Origin: an uncultured Erysipelotrichaceae bacterium
Lineage (GTDB): Bacteria; Bacillota_I; Bacilli_A; RFN20; CAG-826
NCBI GenBank assembly: GCA_902785645.1
Contig: CACZZG010000001.1
Location: forward strand, 123,748-187,747
Length of the DNA stretch: 64,000 nucleotides
Direction of reading: 5' to 3'
The position numbers and the translations under genes were made by a program. The notes under the pieces are model-generated. The model saw only the letters and a program-made list of their open reading frames with translations. It did no database searches and was not told the DNA's origin. Below, piece after piece: positions 44,775 through 53,561 of the stretch. Numbering within the stretch: position 1 is the first letter of the stretch; the number at the start of each line of letters is the position of its first letter.

Positions 44775-45576
44775 AGTGATAGATAATAGCTTAGCTAATA
44801 GATTAAAGAGATTTGCTAATCCTGACGCAATCAATAGTTTTTCTAATGGTAAAGACCCCATAAAGAAAATGTCTTTATCAAAGATAAACGATAATCAATA
44901 TTTGCATAGAGCTAAAGTTAATAAAGAACTTTTAGATAATGCTGTTAATAGTATTAAAGAACATGGTATTACATCTCCATTATTAATCAGAAAAACAAAT
45001 AGCCAATTTGAAGTCGTATATCCAAGATTGACTTATTTAGCGGCAAAGAAATTGAAAATCGATTCTCTTCCTTGTGTTCAAATTAAAATTGATGATGAAG
45101 AATTATTATTCTTCCTTGCTTCTAAATTGTTACAACAGAAAGATAATAGTGTTGTCGAAATGTCTTATGTTTTAAATGAAATTAAAGATCAATTAGATTA
45201 CACACAAAAAGAAATTGCGGACGCTTTAGGTTTATCAAGATCTCAAATTACCAATATTATGAGATTAATTAATATGCCTGAATCTATTCTTAATGATGTT
45301 GGTGAAGGAAGATTGTCCTTTGGACATGTCAGGGCGATTTCCGCTTTAAAGATTAATGATATGGTGAAGATGGTGGATCGTATTTATGACGAGAATCTTT
45401 CGGTTCATGAAATTGAACGTATCGTCTATGAGAAAAAACACCGAGTTAGTTATACTAAAGAGCAAAAAAGATTAGAGAAAAAATACAAATGTGACGTCAT
45501 CAATAATCCGAAGAGAGTAGCATTCGTCTTCGAAAGTGATGAAGATAAAGAAAAATTTATTAAGAAAATATCTTGA
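44761..45576 (+). CDS. parB: ParB/Spo0J chromosome-partition protein
   Basis: 271 aa from ATG 44761. The N-terminal domain lacks the textbook GERR box; the equivalent region reads YPRLTYLAAKKL. The helix-turn-helix is TQKEIADALGLSRSQITNIM, followed by GRLSFGHVRAISAL. The CTPase motif is therefore altered, which is notable. Confidence 0.9.
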   Translation: MKKDKVIDNSLANRLKRFANPDAINSFSNGKDPIKKMSLSKINDNQYLHRAKVNKELLDNAVNSIKEHGITSPLLIRKTNSQFEVVYPRLTYLAAKKLKIDSLPCVQIKIDDEELLFFLASKLLQQKDNSVVEMSYVLNEIKDQLDYTQKEIADALGLSRSQITNIMRLINMPESILNDVGEGRLSFGHVRAISALKINDMVKMVDRIYDENLSVHEIERIVYEKKHRVSYTKEQKRLEKKYKCDVINNPKRVAFVFESDEDKEKFIKKIS

Positions 45577-45581
45577 TAGTG

Positions 45582-45696
45582 TATAATTAGAATTACTTCA
45601 GGGCAGCGAATAACGCGACCGGCGGTAAACCCCGCGAGCCGATAGGCAGGAACTTGTGAAATTCAAGTGGCGACAGTAAAGTCTGGATGGAAGAAG
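45582..45696 (+). promoter_or_regulatory. FMN riboswitch with its promoter
   Basis: TATAAT at 45582-45587 precedes an FMN aptamer (45594-45696): GGGCAGC, GCGACCGGCGGTAAACCCC, GCGAGCC, GGCGACAGTAAAGTCTGGAT and the closing GAAGAAG. FMN binding should favour the downstream terminator and switch off ribU. Confidence 0.93.
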
Positions 45697-45700
45697 TTTT

Positions 45701-45727
45701 TTAGGCCCTGGACTGGGTCTATTTTTT
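45701..45727 (+). terminator. Riboswitch expression-platform terminator
   Basis: AGGCCC-TGGACT-GGGTCT followed by ATTTTTT. The ATG of ribU (45728) immediately follows the T-run, with no Shine-Dalgarno. Confidence 0.7.
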
Positions 45728-46432
45728 ATGGATAAATTTGATTTAACAAGAATGGTAGTCGCTATTGCATTCCTCTTAGTAGGAGTGGTGGTTTCTTTAT
45801 CTCATGTAATTGGCAAAAAGAGCCCAATTACCACGAAATTCATTGCAAGAACCGGCTTATTTGCCGCAATTTCGATAATTTTGTATTTAGTTCCTGGCCT
45901 CAAATTTTCCGTCCCATTCTTCCCGTCTTTTCTAGAATTCCACTTTGATGAAGTACCGGCTTTAATCGCTGGATTTGCCTATGGTCCTTTAAGTGGTTTC
46001 TTTGTCATTTTAATTAAGACTTTAGTGAAACTTCCAATGACTAATACAATGGGTGTTGGTGAATTAGCGGATTTCATTTATTCAGTCGCGTTTATCATAC
46101 CCGCTGCGCTCATATATAAGAAAAACAGAAACATCAAGGGTGCGCTTATTGCCTTGTTGGTGGCAACCGCTATTCAAGTTGTAGTTTCTGCTTTAATAAC
46201 TTCGTTCTTAATCTTGGATTTCTATATCTTTATGATGGGTTGGCCTAAAGTCGTTATTCTCAATATGTGTAAGGTGGCTAACCCAAGGGTCACATCTTTA
46301 GGGTGGACATTCTTCTTCTATGTTGGATTGCCGTTTAACGCTCTCAAGGATGCGATGGTGGTGGTCATCACCTTTATTCTCTATAAGAGATTGCACAGAG
46401 TAATAGACAGAATTTGGACACAAAAAAACTAG
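45728..46432 (+). CDS. ribU: RibU, riboflavin-specific ECF transporter S component
   Basis: 234 aa, six hydrophobic segments. FARTGLFAAISIILYLVP-type start of the S component, then FHFDEVPALIAGFAYGPLSG, and a C-terminal amphipathic end. Location behind an FMN riboswitch identifies riboflavin as substrate. It needs an ECF energising module encoded elsewhere. The start ATG directly abuts the riboswitch terminator. Confidence 0.93.
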   Translation: MDKFDLTRMVVAIAFLLVGVVVSLSHVIGKKSPITTKFIARTGLFAAISIILYLVPGLKFSVPFFPSFLEFHFDEVPALIAGFAYGPLSGFFVILIKTLVKLPMTNTMGVGELADFIYSVAFIIPAALIYKKNRNIKGALIALLVATAIQVVVSALITSFLILDFYIFMMGWPKVVILNMCKVANPRVTSLGWTFFFYVGLPFNALKDAMVVVITFILYKRLHRVIDRIWTQKN

Positions 46433-46456
46433 ATCATCGAGGTCTAGTTTTTTTAT
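46424..46456. terminator. Bidirectional terminator between ribU and ferredoxin
   Basis: AAAAAACTAGA-(9-nt loop)-TCTAGTTTTTTT, overlapping the ribU stop. It serves ribU on the plus strand and the ferredoxin gene on the minus strand. Confidence 0.85.
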
Positions 46457-46460
46457 ATCT

Positions 46461-46640
46461 TTACTCTTCTACAGAGATTGCACCAACAGGGCAGATACCG
46501 GCAGCGTCTTCTTCCGCAGTTTCAGCAACAGTTTCTGCTAAACCACTGTCACCGATTCTGAAATCATCTGGATATGTTCCTGCACAGCAGCCACATCCGA
46601 TGCATAAACTTTGGTCGACTCTAACTTTCTTTTTTGCCAT
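46461..46640 (-). CDS. fer: 4Fe-4S ferredoxin
   Basis: 59 aa on the minus strand, with AAGGAGG before the ATG at 46638-46640. CIGCGCC (C13, C16, C19) and CPVGAI (C50) supply four ligands for a single cluster, so it is a Bacillus-type 4Fe-4S ferredoxin. Acidic middle part. The hydrophilic frame on the opposite strand is a shadow. Confidence 0.93.
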   Translation of the reverse strand: MAKKKVRVDQSLCIGCGCCAGTYPDDFRIGDSGLAETVAETAEEDAAGICPVGAISVEE

Positions 46641-46773
46641 CGATAATTCCTCCTTAGGCTTGTAGAAAGATTATATATTATTTGATGCCTTGTTTCAATA
46701 ATTGGGGAATAAAAATAAAATTTTATTTTCTACTACAAAACATATAGGTTTTTTATTAAAATAAAATAAGTTT

Positions 46774-47064
46774 ATGGCACAGTCACGAATCCAAAAATTT
46801 AAAGACTATCGAAATTCTCTAATTAAAGAGGATTGTCCTGTTTCAGAAACCCCAATTATTGAAGAAATTAAAAGTGAAAATAAATTTGAGACAACATCCA
46901 CTCTTCCTTTAGATGAAGTAATGAAACAAATTACCAAAGAAGAGGAAGAAGCTGTTGTTAAAAAGAATCAGAAAAATAAATTAGTTATTCAAATCATCAT
47001 TTTTTCCGTGATAGTAGCGCTTATTATCGCTGGAATAGTGATCTTTGCGATAAAAGTCTTTTAA
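46774..47064 (+). CDS. Small membrane-anchored protein of unknown function
   Basis: 96 aa. An acidic, probably helical part (SETPIIEEIKSEN, EVMKQITKEEEEA) is followed by one membrane helix at residues 71-93 (VIQIIIFSVIVALIIAGIVI) near the C-terminus. TAAAAT at 46762-46767 places the transcript start at the ATG. It precedes cmk by 11 bp and may share its operon. Confidence 0.65.
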   Translation: MAQSRIQKFKDYRNSLIKEDCPVSETPIIEEIKSENKFETTSTLPLDEVMKQITKEEEEAVVKKNQKNKLVIQIIIFSVIVALIIAGIVIFAIKVF

Positions 47065-47075
47065 GGAGTAACATT

Positions 47076-47750
47076 ATGAAAATTTCCGTTGCTATTGATG
47101 GTCCAGCCGCTGCTGGTAAATCTACTGTTGCTAAGAAAGTTGCTGAAATCAAAGGTTATACCTATATTGATACAGGCGCGATGTATCGTGCATTTACTTG
47201 GTATTGCTTAGAAAAAGGCGTTGATTGCCAAGATGAAGCTGCATGTGTTGCATTAATCCCTGAAGTAAACATCAAATTAAGACCAGGACATGTTGTCCTT
47301 TGTAATGACATTGATGTTACAAGACAAATCCGTGAACCAAGAGTCAGTGGTAATGTTTCCTATATCGCTTCTTATAAAGACATTCGTTTATTCTTAGTGG
47401 ATCAACAACGTACGATGGCCGGTAAACACTCCGTCATTATGGATGGAAGAGATATCGGTACATATGTTTTACCTAATGCCGATGTGAAAATCTATCAAAT
47501 CGCTAGTGTTGAAACTAGAGCCATTCGTCGTTATGACGAAAACATTTCTAAAGGTATTCCTTGTACCTTAGAAGAAATTGAAGAAGATGTGAGAAAAAGA
47601 GACTATATCGATTCTCATAGAGCCTTTGCTCCACTTAAACCTGCTCCAGACTCAGTTTTATTAGATACCTCATTCATGAGTGTTGATGAAGTCGTTAATG
47701 CAGTTATTGAAATAATTGATAAAAAGATACAAGAAAAAGGAGGCAACTAA
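47076..47750 (+). CDS. cmk: Cytidylate kinase
   Basis: 224 aa, usual length. P-loop GPAAAGKST, YIDTGAMYRAFT, and MDGRDIGTYVLPNADVKIY. It phosphorylates CMP and dCMP. Its stop overlaps der (TAATG), giving the standard cmk-der order. Confidence 0.96.
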   Translation: MKISVAIDGPAAAGKSTVAKKVAEIKGYTYIDTGAMYRAFTWYCLEKGVDCQDEAACVALIPEVNIKLRPGHVVLCNDIDVTRQIREPRVSGNVSYIASYKDIRLFLVDQQRTMAGKHSVIMDGRDIGTYVLPNADVKIYQIASVETRAIRRYDENISKGIPCTLEEIEEDVRKRDYIDSHRAFAPLKPAPDSVLLDTSFMSVDEVVNAVIEIIDKKIQEKGGN

Positions 47751-49060
47751 TGCCTAGAGGTATTGTTGCTATTATTGGATCTCCAAATGTTGGCAAATCA
47801 ACGATTTTTAATCGTATGATTGGCGAACGTCACGCGATAGTTGACGATGAAGCCGGCATTACAAGAGATAGACTATACGGCAAATGCGAATGGCTTGGTC
47901 GTACTTTTTCTATTATTGATACCGGTGGTATTGAAATTGAAAACAGACCATTCCAAGAACAAATTAGAATGCAAGCTGAAATCGCTATTGAAGAAGCTGA
48001 TGTTATTGTCTTTGTGACCGATGGTAAAGTTGGTATCAGCGCGGATGACCGTATGGTCAGTAAGATGCTTTACAAAGTAAATAAACCAATTATCTTAGTC
48101 GTCAATAAAATTGACGAAGGATCACATATGTCCGACGCTCAAGAATTCTATGGACTTGGATTAGGTGAACCATTAGTCGTTAGTGGCGCACACGGTATTG
48201 GTATTGGTGATTTATTAAATAGAATTATTAAATACTTACCTGAAGATAGCGAAGTAGTGGATGAAGAAAAGATTACTTTCTGTATGGTGGGTAGACCTAA
48301 CGTTGGCAAATCATCCTTAGTTAACGCTTTATTAAATCAAGAAAGAGTCATCGTCTCCAATATATCTGGAACAACCAGAGACAGTATTGATACACCGTTT
48401 ACTAAAGGCGATAGACAATATGTCGTTATTGATACTGCCGGTCTTAAAAAGAGAGGCAAAATCTTTGAATCAATTGACAAATATTCCGCAATTCGCGCTT
48501 TAAAAGCCATTGAAAGAAGCGAAATTGTCCTTTTGGTGTTAGATGGTAAAGAAGGTATTACCGAACAAGATAAGCATGTTATTAGTTACGCTACAGACTT
48601 ACATAAAGCGATCATCATTGTCGTTAATAAATATGACCTCGTTGATAAACAAACAAACACTATCAGCGAAATGACAAAATGGATCAGACAAGAATATAAG
48701 TTTTTAGACTATGCTCCAATCTGTTTTGTCTCTGCATTAAAGAAGCAAAGAATTGAAACTATATTTGAAACCTTGGAATTGGTTCATCAAGCATATCATA
48801 CAAGAATTAAAACAAGTCTCTTAAATGATGTTATTCAAGATGCTCAAATGATGAATCCAAGCCCAAATTTTAATGGTGGAAGAATAAAAATTTTATATTG
48901 TTCACAAGTTTCTACAGCCCCTCCAACGATCGTCCTTTTCGTAAATAATTCCGATTGGATGCACTTTTCCTATCATAGGTATATTGAGAATAGACTTCGC
49001 GAAACATTTAACTTCGAAGGAACTCCTATAAATTTAGTCGTTAGAAATCGAAAAGTGTGA
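47750..49060 (+). CDS. der: Der (EngA), double GTPase for 50S ribosome assembly
   Basis: 436 aa. Two G domains: GSPNVGKST with DTGGIE, and GRPNVGKSS with DTAGLKKRGK, followed by the KH-like C-terminal domain ending FNFEGTPINLVVRNRK. Complete and typical. Confidence 0.97.
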   Translation: MPRGIVAIIGSPNVGKSTIFNRMIGERHAIVDDEAGITRDRLYGKCEWLGRTFSIIDTGGIEIENRPFQEQIRMQAEIAIEEADVIVFVTDGKVGISADDRMVSKMLYKVNKPIILVVNKIDEGSHMSDAQEFYGLGLGEPLVVSGAHGIGIGDLLNRIIKYLPEDSEVVDEEKITFCMVGRPNVGKSSLVNALLNQERVIVSNISGTTRDSIDTPFTKGDRQYVVIDTAGLKKRGKIFESIDKYSAIRALKAIERSEIVLLVLDGKEGITEQDKHVISYATDLHKAIIIVVNKYDLVDKQTNTISEMTKWIRQEYKFLDYAPICFVSALKKQRIETIFETLELVHQAYHTRIKTSLLNDVIQDAQMMNPSPNFNGGRIKILYCSQVSTAPPTIVLFVNNSDWMHFSYHRYIENRLRETFNFEGTPINLVVRNRKV

Positions 49061-49095
49061 TATAATGCTGAAAGTATTTTAAGAGGTAATTACAA

Positions 49096-49380
49096 ATGCA
49101 AAAGCTAAACAAACGCGATTTGATCGAAATGGTCGCGGAGAAAGGCCATCTAAGCAAGAAAGATGCTGAGAATGCAATTGAAATTGCATTTGACTTGATT
49201 GAAAAGTCAATCTTAGAAGGACGCGAAGTAAACATCACAAATTTTGGCGCTTTTACTCCAAAAGTTCGCAAAAGTAGAGATGGAACCGATCCGAAGAAAC
49301 ACACAAGGATAACGATTCAATCCGCAAAAACTGTTTCATTTAGACTTTCAAAATCGCTAAAAGCTAAATTGAACAAATAA
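49096..49380 (+). CDS. hup: HU-family DNA-binding protein
   Basis: 94 aa. MQKLNKRDLIEMVAEKGHLS opening and the DNA-arm GTDPKKHTR-type region. It has its own promoter (TATAAT near 49061) and Shine-Dalgarno AGAGGTAAT. Nucleoid protein. Confidence 0.95.
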   Translation: MQKLNKRDLIEMVAEKGHLSKKDAENAIEIAFDLIEKSILEGREVNITNFGAFTPKVRKSRDGTDPKKHTRITIQSAKTVSFRLSKSLKAKLNK

Positions 49381-49384
49381 TTAA

Positions 49385-49416
49385 AGATTAAGGGGCATCG
49401 CCTCTTAATTTTTTAT
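49385..49416 (+). terminator. Terminator after the HU gene
   Basis: ATTAAGGGGC-ATC-GCCTCTTAAT followed by TTTTT. Confidence 0.85.
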
Positions 49417-49442
49417 ATATAAAACCTTATAATAAATAAGTA

Positions 49443-50126
49443 ATGGACAAAAAGATTGATTCATTCTTATTTTTAGCAGAATTATTTAGCAAAAACGGCT
49501 ATCAACTTTTTCTTGTGGGAGGGACAGTTAGAGATTATCTTCTCGGTCTTCCATTAACTGACATGGATGCTGTTACAGATGCCACTCCTGATGAAATGAA
49601 AACGTTTATTCCAGATGGTAATTTTACATTCGCAAAATACGGAAATGTAGGATATAAATTTAATGGCACAAAATTCGATTTGACGACGCTCAGAAAAGAA
49701 GATGAATATATCGATTCAAGACATCCTAATAGTGTTATTTTTGTGAAAGACTTATCAATTGATGTTAGAAGAAGAGATTTTACCATCAATGGAATATATC
49801 TTGATAGGGACATGAAAATTATTGATTATGTTGGTGGGCAAAACGATTTAAGAAATCATTTATTAAGAATGATAGGAGACCCTGATAAAAGAATTAAAGA
49901 AGATCCTCTAAGAATTATTCGAGCCCTAAGATTTGCTTTAGATTTTAACCTTTCAATAGATGAGGAATTAGAAACGGCCATTAAATGTAATTCGTATCTG
50001 TTGGATAATTTGAATAAAGATAAGATTCTTCAAGATTTAAAGAAAATTAGGATTAATGATAAAGATAAGATTAGAAAGATTTTTCACGATTATAATATAA
50101 AACTTGTTTTAGATATGTTAGAGTAG
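49443..50126 (+). CDS. cca: Short tRNA nucleotidyltransferase (CCA-adding-like)
   Basis: 227 aa against about 380-450 for ordinary bacterial CCA enzymes. The head is intact: LVGGTVRDYLLG, DMDAVTDATPDEM carrying the DxD, DVRRRDFTINGIYLD, and the RNA-binding REDPLRIIRALRFA-like KEDPLRIIRALRFALDF. The protein stops soon after, so the C-terminal body and tail are missing. TATAAT at 49428-49433 puts the transcript start at the ATG. It could be an A- or CC-specialised enzyme working with a second protein. Confidence 0.8.
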   Translation: MDKKIDSFLFLAELFSKNGYQLFLVGGTVRDYLLGLPLTDMDAVTDATPDEMKTFIPDGNFTFAKYGNVGYKFNGTKFDLTTLRKEDEYIDSRHPNSVIFVKDLSIDVRRRDFTINGIYLDRDMKIIDYVGGQNDLRNHLLRMIGDPDKRIKEDPLRIIRALRFALDFNLSIDEELETAIKCNSYLLDNLNKDKILQDLKKIRINDKDKIRKIFHDYNIKLVLDMLE

Positions 50127-50133
50127 TAGCACA

Positions 50134-50796
50134 ATGATTTCCGAAGCTATAGATTTCCGTTTCCTTCTCTTAGAGAATTATAAAAAATTAAAACTCCGCG
50201 AAGATGAACTCGCAGTCATTTTTATGATTGATCATTTAATCGGACAAGGTAATCCATTTATTACCGCTGATTTATTATCTTTAAAGATGACTTTGGGCGT
50301 GAAGGAAATCGATACAATCTTAGCAGGTCTATTAACTCGCGGTTTTATAGAATATGTTTCTCAAGGGAAAAAGACTGTCACTTCTTTAAATCCTTTAAAA
50401 GAAAAGCTATTTAAGGAATTCCAAATGACTTCTTCTTTTGAAGAAGAAAGCAAACAATCAAAGCATGTCGCTGATATGATTAGCAATGTTTATGGTGAGT
50501 TTGAAAAACTATTAGGTAGACCATTACTTCAAGTGGAATTCTCTCGCATTAGAGAATGGATTTCTATCGGCTATACCGATGAAGAAATTATTAACGCATT
50601 AAAAGATGCATTGAACAAAGGAAAAAGATCTCTTCGTTCTGTTGATAAAATCCTTTTAGCGAGAGCGGAAAGAGATGATTTAGAAAACGAAGGCCATACC
50701 CCCCTTAATAAAGACTGGGATAAGAACCTAGAAGAAACAATACGTATTGCCAAGACTCCATGGTTAGATCAATACGATGACGATGATGACAAATAA
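50134..50796 (+). CDS. dnaD: DnaD-domain replication initiation protein
   Basis: 220 aa. An N-terminal winged-helix (about 1-95) and a C-terminal DnaD/DnaB2 domain (EFSRIREWISIGYTDEEIINA). In Bacillus DnaD helps load the replicative helicase; dnaD next to nth is conserved synteny. It overlaps nth by 20 bp. Confidence 0.9.
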   Translation: MISEAIDFRFLLLENYKKLKLREDELAVIFMIDHLIGQGNPFITADLLSLKMTLGVKEIDTILAGLLTRGFIEYVSQGKKTVTSLNPLKEKLFKEFQMTSSFEEESKQSKHVADMISNVYGEFEKLLGRPLLQVEFSRIREWISIGYTDEEIINALKDALNKGKRSLRSVDKILLARAERDDLENEGHTPLNKDWDKNLEETIRIAKTPWLDQYDDDDDK

Positions 50797-51406
50797 AATA
50801 CAAACATTAATCAACTTTATGGATGAAACATATCCTAATGTTGGTTGTGAACTTACTTATAGTAAAGATTATGAACTTGTGATAGCGGTGATGCTATCCG
50901 CGCAAACAACAGATACATCAGTGAATAAAGTAACCGATGTTCTTTTTTCTAAATATCCAACCTTGAAAGAATTAGCTAATGCTCCTTTAGAAGATATAGA
51001 AGATATTATTCATTCTATTGGTTTATATAAAAACAAAGCTAAACATGTTTTAGAAATCACTAATAAATTATTAGACGAATATAATGGCGTACTTCCTAGT
51101 GATAAAGATGTTTTGCAAACGTTCCCAGGAGTGGGAAATAAAACTGCGGGTGTAATTCGCGCAGAAATATTTAAAATACCTGATTTACCTGTGGACACTC
51201 ATATTTTAAGAATCTCTAAAAGATTAAAAATAGTGGGTCCAGTTGCCACACCATATGAGACTGAAATGAAACTTAAGAAACTCCTTCCTGAAGATAGATG
51301 GATTAAGACACATCATCAATTGATTCATTTTGGAAGAGATATATGTGTGGCGAGAAATCCACATTGCGAAAAATGTAAATTATGTGCTTTTTGCACAAAA
51401 AAATAG
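50777..51406 (+). CDS. nth: Endonuclease III
   Basis: 209 aa; several ATG codons at the start (50777, 50783, 50786) are possible. HhH-GPD fold: LPSDKDVLQTFPGVGNKTAG, catalytic aspartate in LPVDTHILR, and the iron-sulfur loop C-x6-C-x2-C-x5-C at the end. It removes oxidised pyrimidines. Confidence 0.95.
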   Translation: MTMMTNKIQTLINFMDETYPNVGCELTYSKDYELVIAVMLSAQTTDTSVNKVTDVLFSKYPTLKELANAPLEDIEDIIHSIGLYKNKAKHVLEITNKLLDEYNGVLPSDKDVLQTFPGVGNKTAGVIRAEIFKIPDLPVDTHILRISKRLKIVGPVATPYETEMKLKKLLPEDRWIKTHHQLIHFGRDICVARNPHCEKCKLCAFCTKK

Positions 51407-51426
51407 CGGTTTTACGCTACTTTTTG
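51403..51426. terminator. Bidirectional terminator between nth and recU
   Basis: TAGCG-GTTTTA-CGCTA followed by CTTTTT, within the ends of both convergent genes. Confidence 0.7.
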
Positions 51427-52019
51427 AAATATTTTGCTTCTACTGCATCAATGTAATATAGTCGCGGGGAGAAGCCTTGTTTAATTAATATTCCATCTTG
51501 TTTGAAGACTTCATATGGGATGGATTTTCTTTCTCCGTGTTCATAGAATTCAATAACGAATGAGGCATCTAGAAGATAGACTTCATTTCTTGTTTGAAAT
51601 TGAATGATGAAGAAGGCAATACCACCATGCTCCAAGACTCTTTTGAGGTGATCAATTTGGTGTTGTTCAATATTGCTTAATGGAAAGCTTGTCTTGCTTT
51701 TTGTGTTCTTGGCTTCAAAGTCTAAGTATTTGCCTTTATATACACCGTTATAGTCTGTGGTGGATTGTTTTTCGAAATAGGCATCGGTTATTCTAGCACC
51801 TTTAGAATAATCCACTTTAACTATGTTAATAGGGGTTGGTCTTTTGGTGACTAAAGCAATTCCGCTGTTCTTATAGTATCCATTAGAAAGATTGATATCT
51901 CCTTCTAAATCCATACCTCTATTAGAAGCGGATATCGATAAATCTTTTTTGTCTTTTCTTTGTTGTCTCACCTTTTTAGGTGTGGGATTAAAGCTTTGAC
52001 CGTTGGGATATTTAATCAT
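51417..52019 (-). CDS. recU: RecU Holliday-junction resolvase
   Basis: 200 aa. RGMDLEGDINLSNGYYKN, then AYFEKQSTTDYNGVYKGKYLDFEAKNT with the active-site D, D, E and K. Adjacent to gpsB and rnpB, as in other Bacilli. It is joined to the exonuclease gene upstream with one base between stop and start. Confidence 0.93.
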   Translation of the reverse strand: MIKYPNGQSFNPTPKKVRQQRKDKKDLSISASNRGMDLEGDINLSNGYYKNSGIALVTKRPTPINIVKVDYSKGARITDAYFEKQSTTDYNGVYKGKYLDFEAKNTKSKTSFPLSNIEQHQIDHLKRVLEHGGIAFFIIQFQTRNEVYLLDASFVIEFYEHGERKSIPYEVFKQDGILIKQGFSPRLYYIDAVEAKYFKK

Positions 52020-52020
52020 A

Positions 52021-52755
52021 CTAGGAAAGATATTTCTTTAAGCTTTCTTCAAATTCTTCAGCGGTGACATTTTCTCCAGATGCTAATCTTGTAACAGCGT
52101 TAGCGATAGGTTCTGGTAAGTGACTGCTATGCATTCTGAGATGTTTCTTATATTCATCAACAACTAAGTTGGATTTGACTAATACTTCATCATATAAATT
52201 AGCAAGATTAATCGCGTCAACTTCTGGATCATGAGCTTTACCGGCTTCTTCTAATCCGAATAGTTCACAATAGTGGACTAAGCTAAGTGGATTTCCTTTA
52301 TCATCTCTAATGAATTCGGATATATAAGCCGCAAAATCAAAATAATTCTTTTGAATTTGAGATGTTATATCTTTTGGGTAGTGGATATTATAGGCAATTG
52401 ATTGATTGAGAATTCTCATATCATGATTACCAAATGTCACGAACGTTGATTTCTTAAAGTTGATACCAACGTATTTCTTAAGTATCTTCATCGCGCTGTC
52501 AAAGGAAACGCCTTTTTCCTTTAATGTAGCTTCTGTGATACCTGTTAATTCAGTAACGTAATTACCAATTTTATTGTGGGCTTTAACATAAACCTTAAAA
52601 GCTGGTTTTCTTCTTTTAATTAATCCGGTCTTTGGGTCGATTAAAACAGCGATACCGCCGATAGCAATCATCTCATGAGAAAACTGTGTTCCCTCGAAAT
52701 CGAGGAAGACTAGTGATTTATGTCCTTTTAAGCATTTGAGTAATTTTTTGTTCAT
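52021..52755 (-). CDS. DnaQ/ExoX-like 3'-5' exonuclease
   Basis: 244 aa. FLDFEGTQFSHEMIAIGGIA carries the first acidic pair, and GKAHDPEVDAINLANLY the distal HD of a DEDDh exonuclease. It is cotranscribed with recU on the minus strand. A DNA-repair or RNA-processing role is inferred. Confidence 0.75.
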   Translation of the reverse strand: MNKKLLKCLKGHKSLVFLDFEGTQFSHEMIAIGGIAVLIDPKTGLIKRRKPAFKVYVKAHNKIGNYVTELTGITEATLKEKGVSFDSAMKILKKYVGINFKKSTFVTFGNHDMRILNQSIAYNIHYPKDITSQIQKNYFDFAAYISEFIRDDKGNPLSLVHYCELFGLEEAGKAHDPEVDAINLANLYDEVLVKSNLVVDEYKKHLRMHSSHLPEPIANAVTRLASGENVTAEEFEESLKKYLS

Positions 52756-52846
52756 TTTAGAAATTATAACATTTATATTCTTTTTTCAAAAGAAAAAAGA
52801 TTGAATTATGCTATTTCCTACTATATTATAAATAATAGGTTTTATT

Positions 52847-53209
52847 ATGGCAATCAAGCTTGTACTTTCTTCTGAACAAATAAGTGAAAAGGTCTTCAAG
52901 GGTGTCCCTAGAGGCTATGACCCTTATGAAGTTGATAAATACTTAGATACGATTATTCTCGATTACGAGAAAGTCGAAAATAACTATTTATTAGCGAAAG
53001 AAGAAATGAAAACTTTAGAAGATAAAGTGAAACAACTTGAAAAAGAAAATAAGAATCTATTCATTGAATTAGAGAAACTTAAAAAGAAATACGCGAACAT
53101 AAAACCTGGTGATAATGTCACCGATGAGAACATCGATCTCATCAAAAGGATTAACACTTTAGAGAGATTTCTCTGGAGAAATGGTTTTAATCCAACTACT
53201 ATTAAATAA
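52847..53209 (+). CDS. gpsB: GpsB/DivIVA-like cell-division protein
   Basis: 120 aa. N-terminal DivIVA-type membrane-binding motif FKGVPRGYDPYEVDKYLDTI, then a coiled coil (EEMKTLEDKVKQLEKENKNL) and a C-terminal trimerisation-like end. Position directly upstream of rnpB is conserved in Firmicutes. It links septation and cell-wall synthesis. Confidence 0.9.
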   Translation: MAIKLVLSSEQISEKVFKGVPRGYDPYEVDKYLDTIILDYEKVENNYLLAKEEMKTLEDKVKQLEKENKNLFIELEKLKKKYANIKPGDNVTDENIDLIKRINTLERFLWRNGFNPTTIK

Positions 53210-53210
53210 C

Positions 53211-53552
53211 ATTCGATCTGGATAATTGCTGACGTAAGTTAGAGGAAAGTCCATGCTCGCACAGGCTGAGATGCCTGTAGTGATTGCGCTAACGGAAAAA
53301 ATAACGTTAGGCACGCAGGAGTGCGTGACGGCAGAGTAAGACCTAAGGGAAACTATGGTGGAGCTCTTGAAAGTGCCACAGTGACGAAGTTTTATGGAAA
53401 CATAAAAGTGGAACGCGGTAAACCCCACAAGCGAGAAACCCAAATTTGGTAGGGGAAATCAATCGAGGGAATTTAACTGAGATTGGTAAGCATTGCTTAG
53501 ATAAATAATTATCCTAGACAAAACATGGCTTATAGGATCGGATACTCACTTT
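53211..53552 (+). ncRNA. rnpB: RNase P RNA (class B)
   Basis: Conserved blocks in order: AGAGGAAAGTCCATGCTCGC, GGGAAACTATGG, AGTGCCACAGTGACGAAG, GCGGTAAACCCCACAAGCGA and ACATGGCTTATAGGATCGG. The ends pair as P1. The catalytic RNA of RNase P; ends are approximate. Confidence 0.96.
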
Positions 53553-53561
53553 AGGAGAAAT

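Noticed and set aside
46414..46665. 83-aa plus-strand ORF
   Set aside because: It overlaps the ribU stop and runs antisense to a clear ferredoxin with four cysteine ligands and a perfect Shine-Dalgarno on the minus strand.
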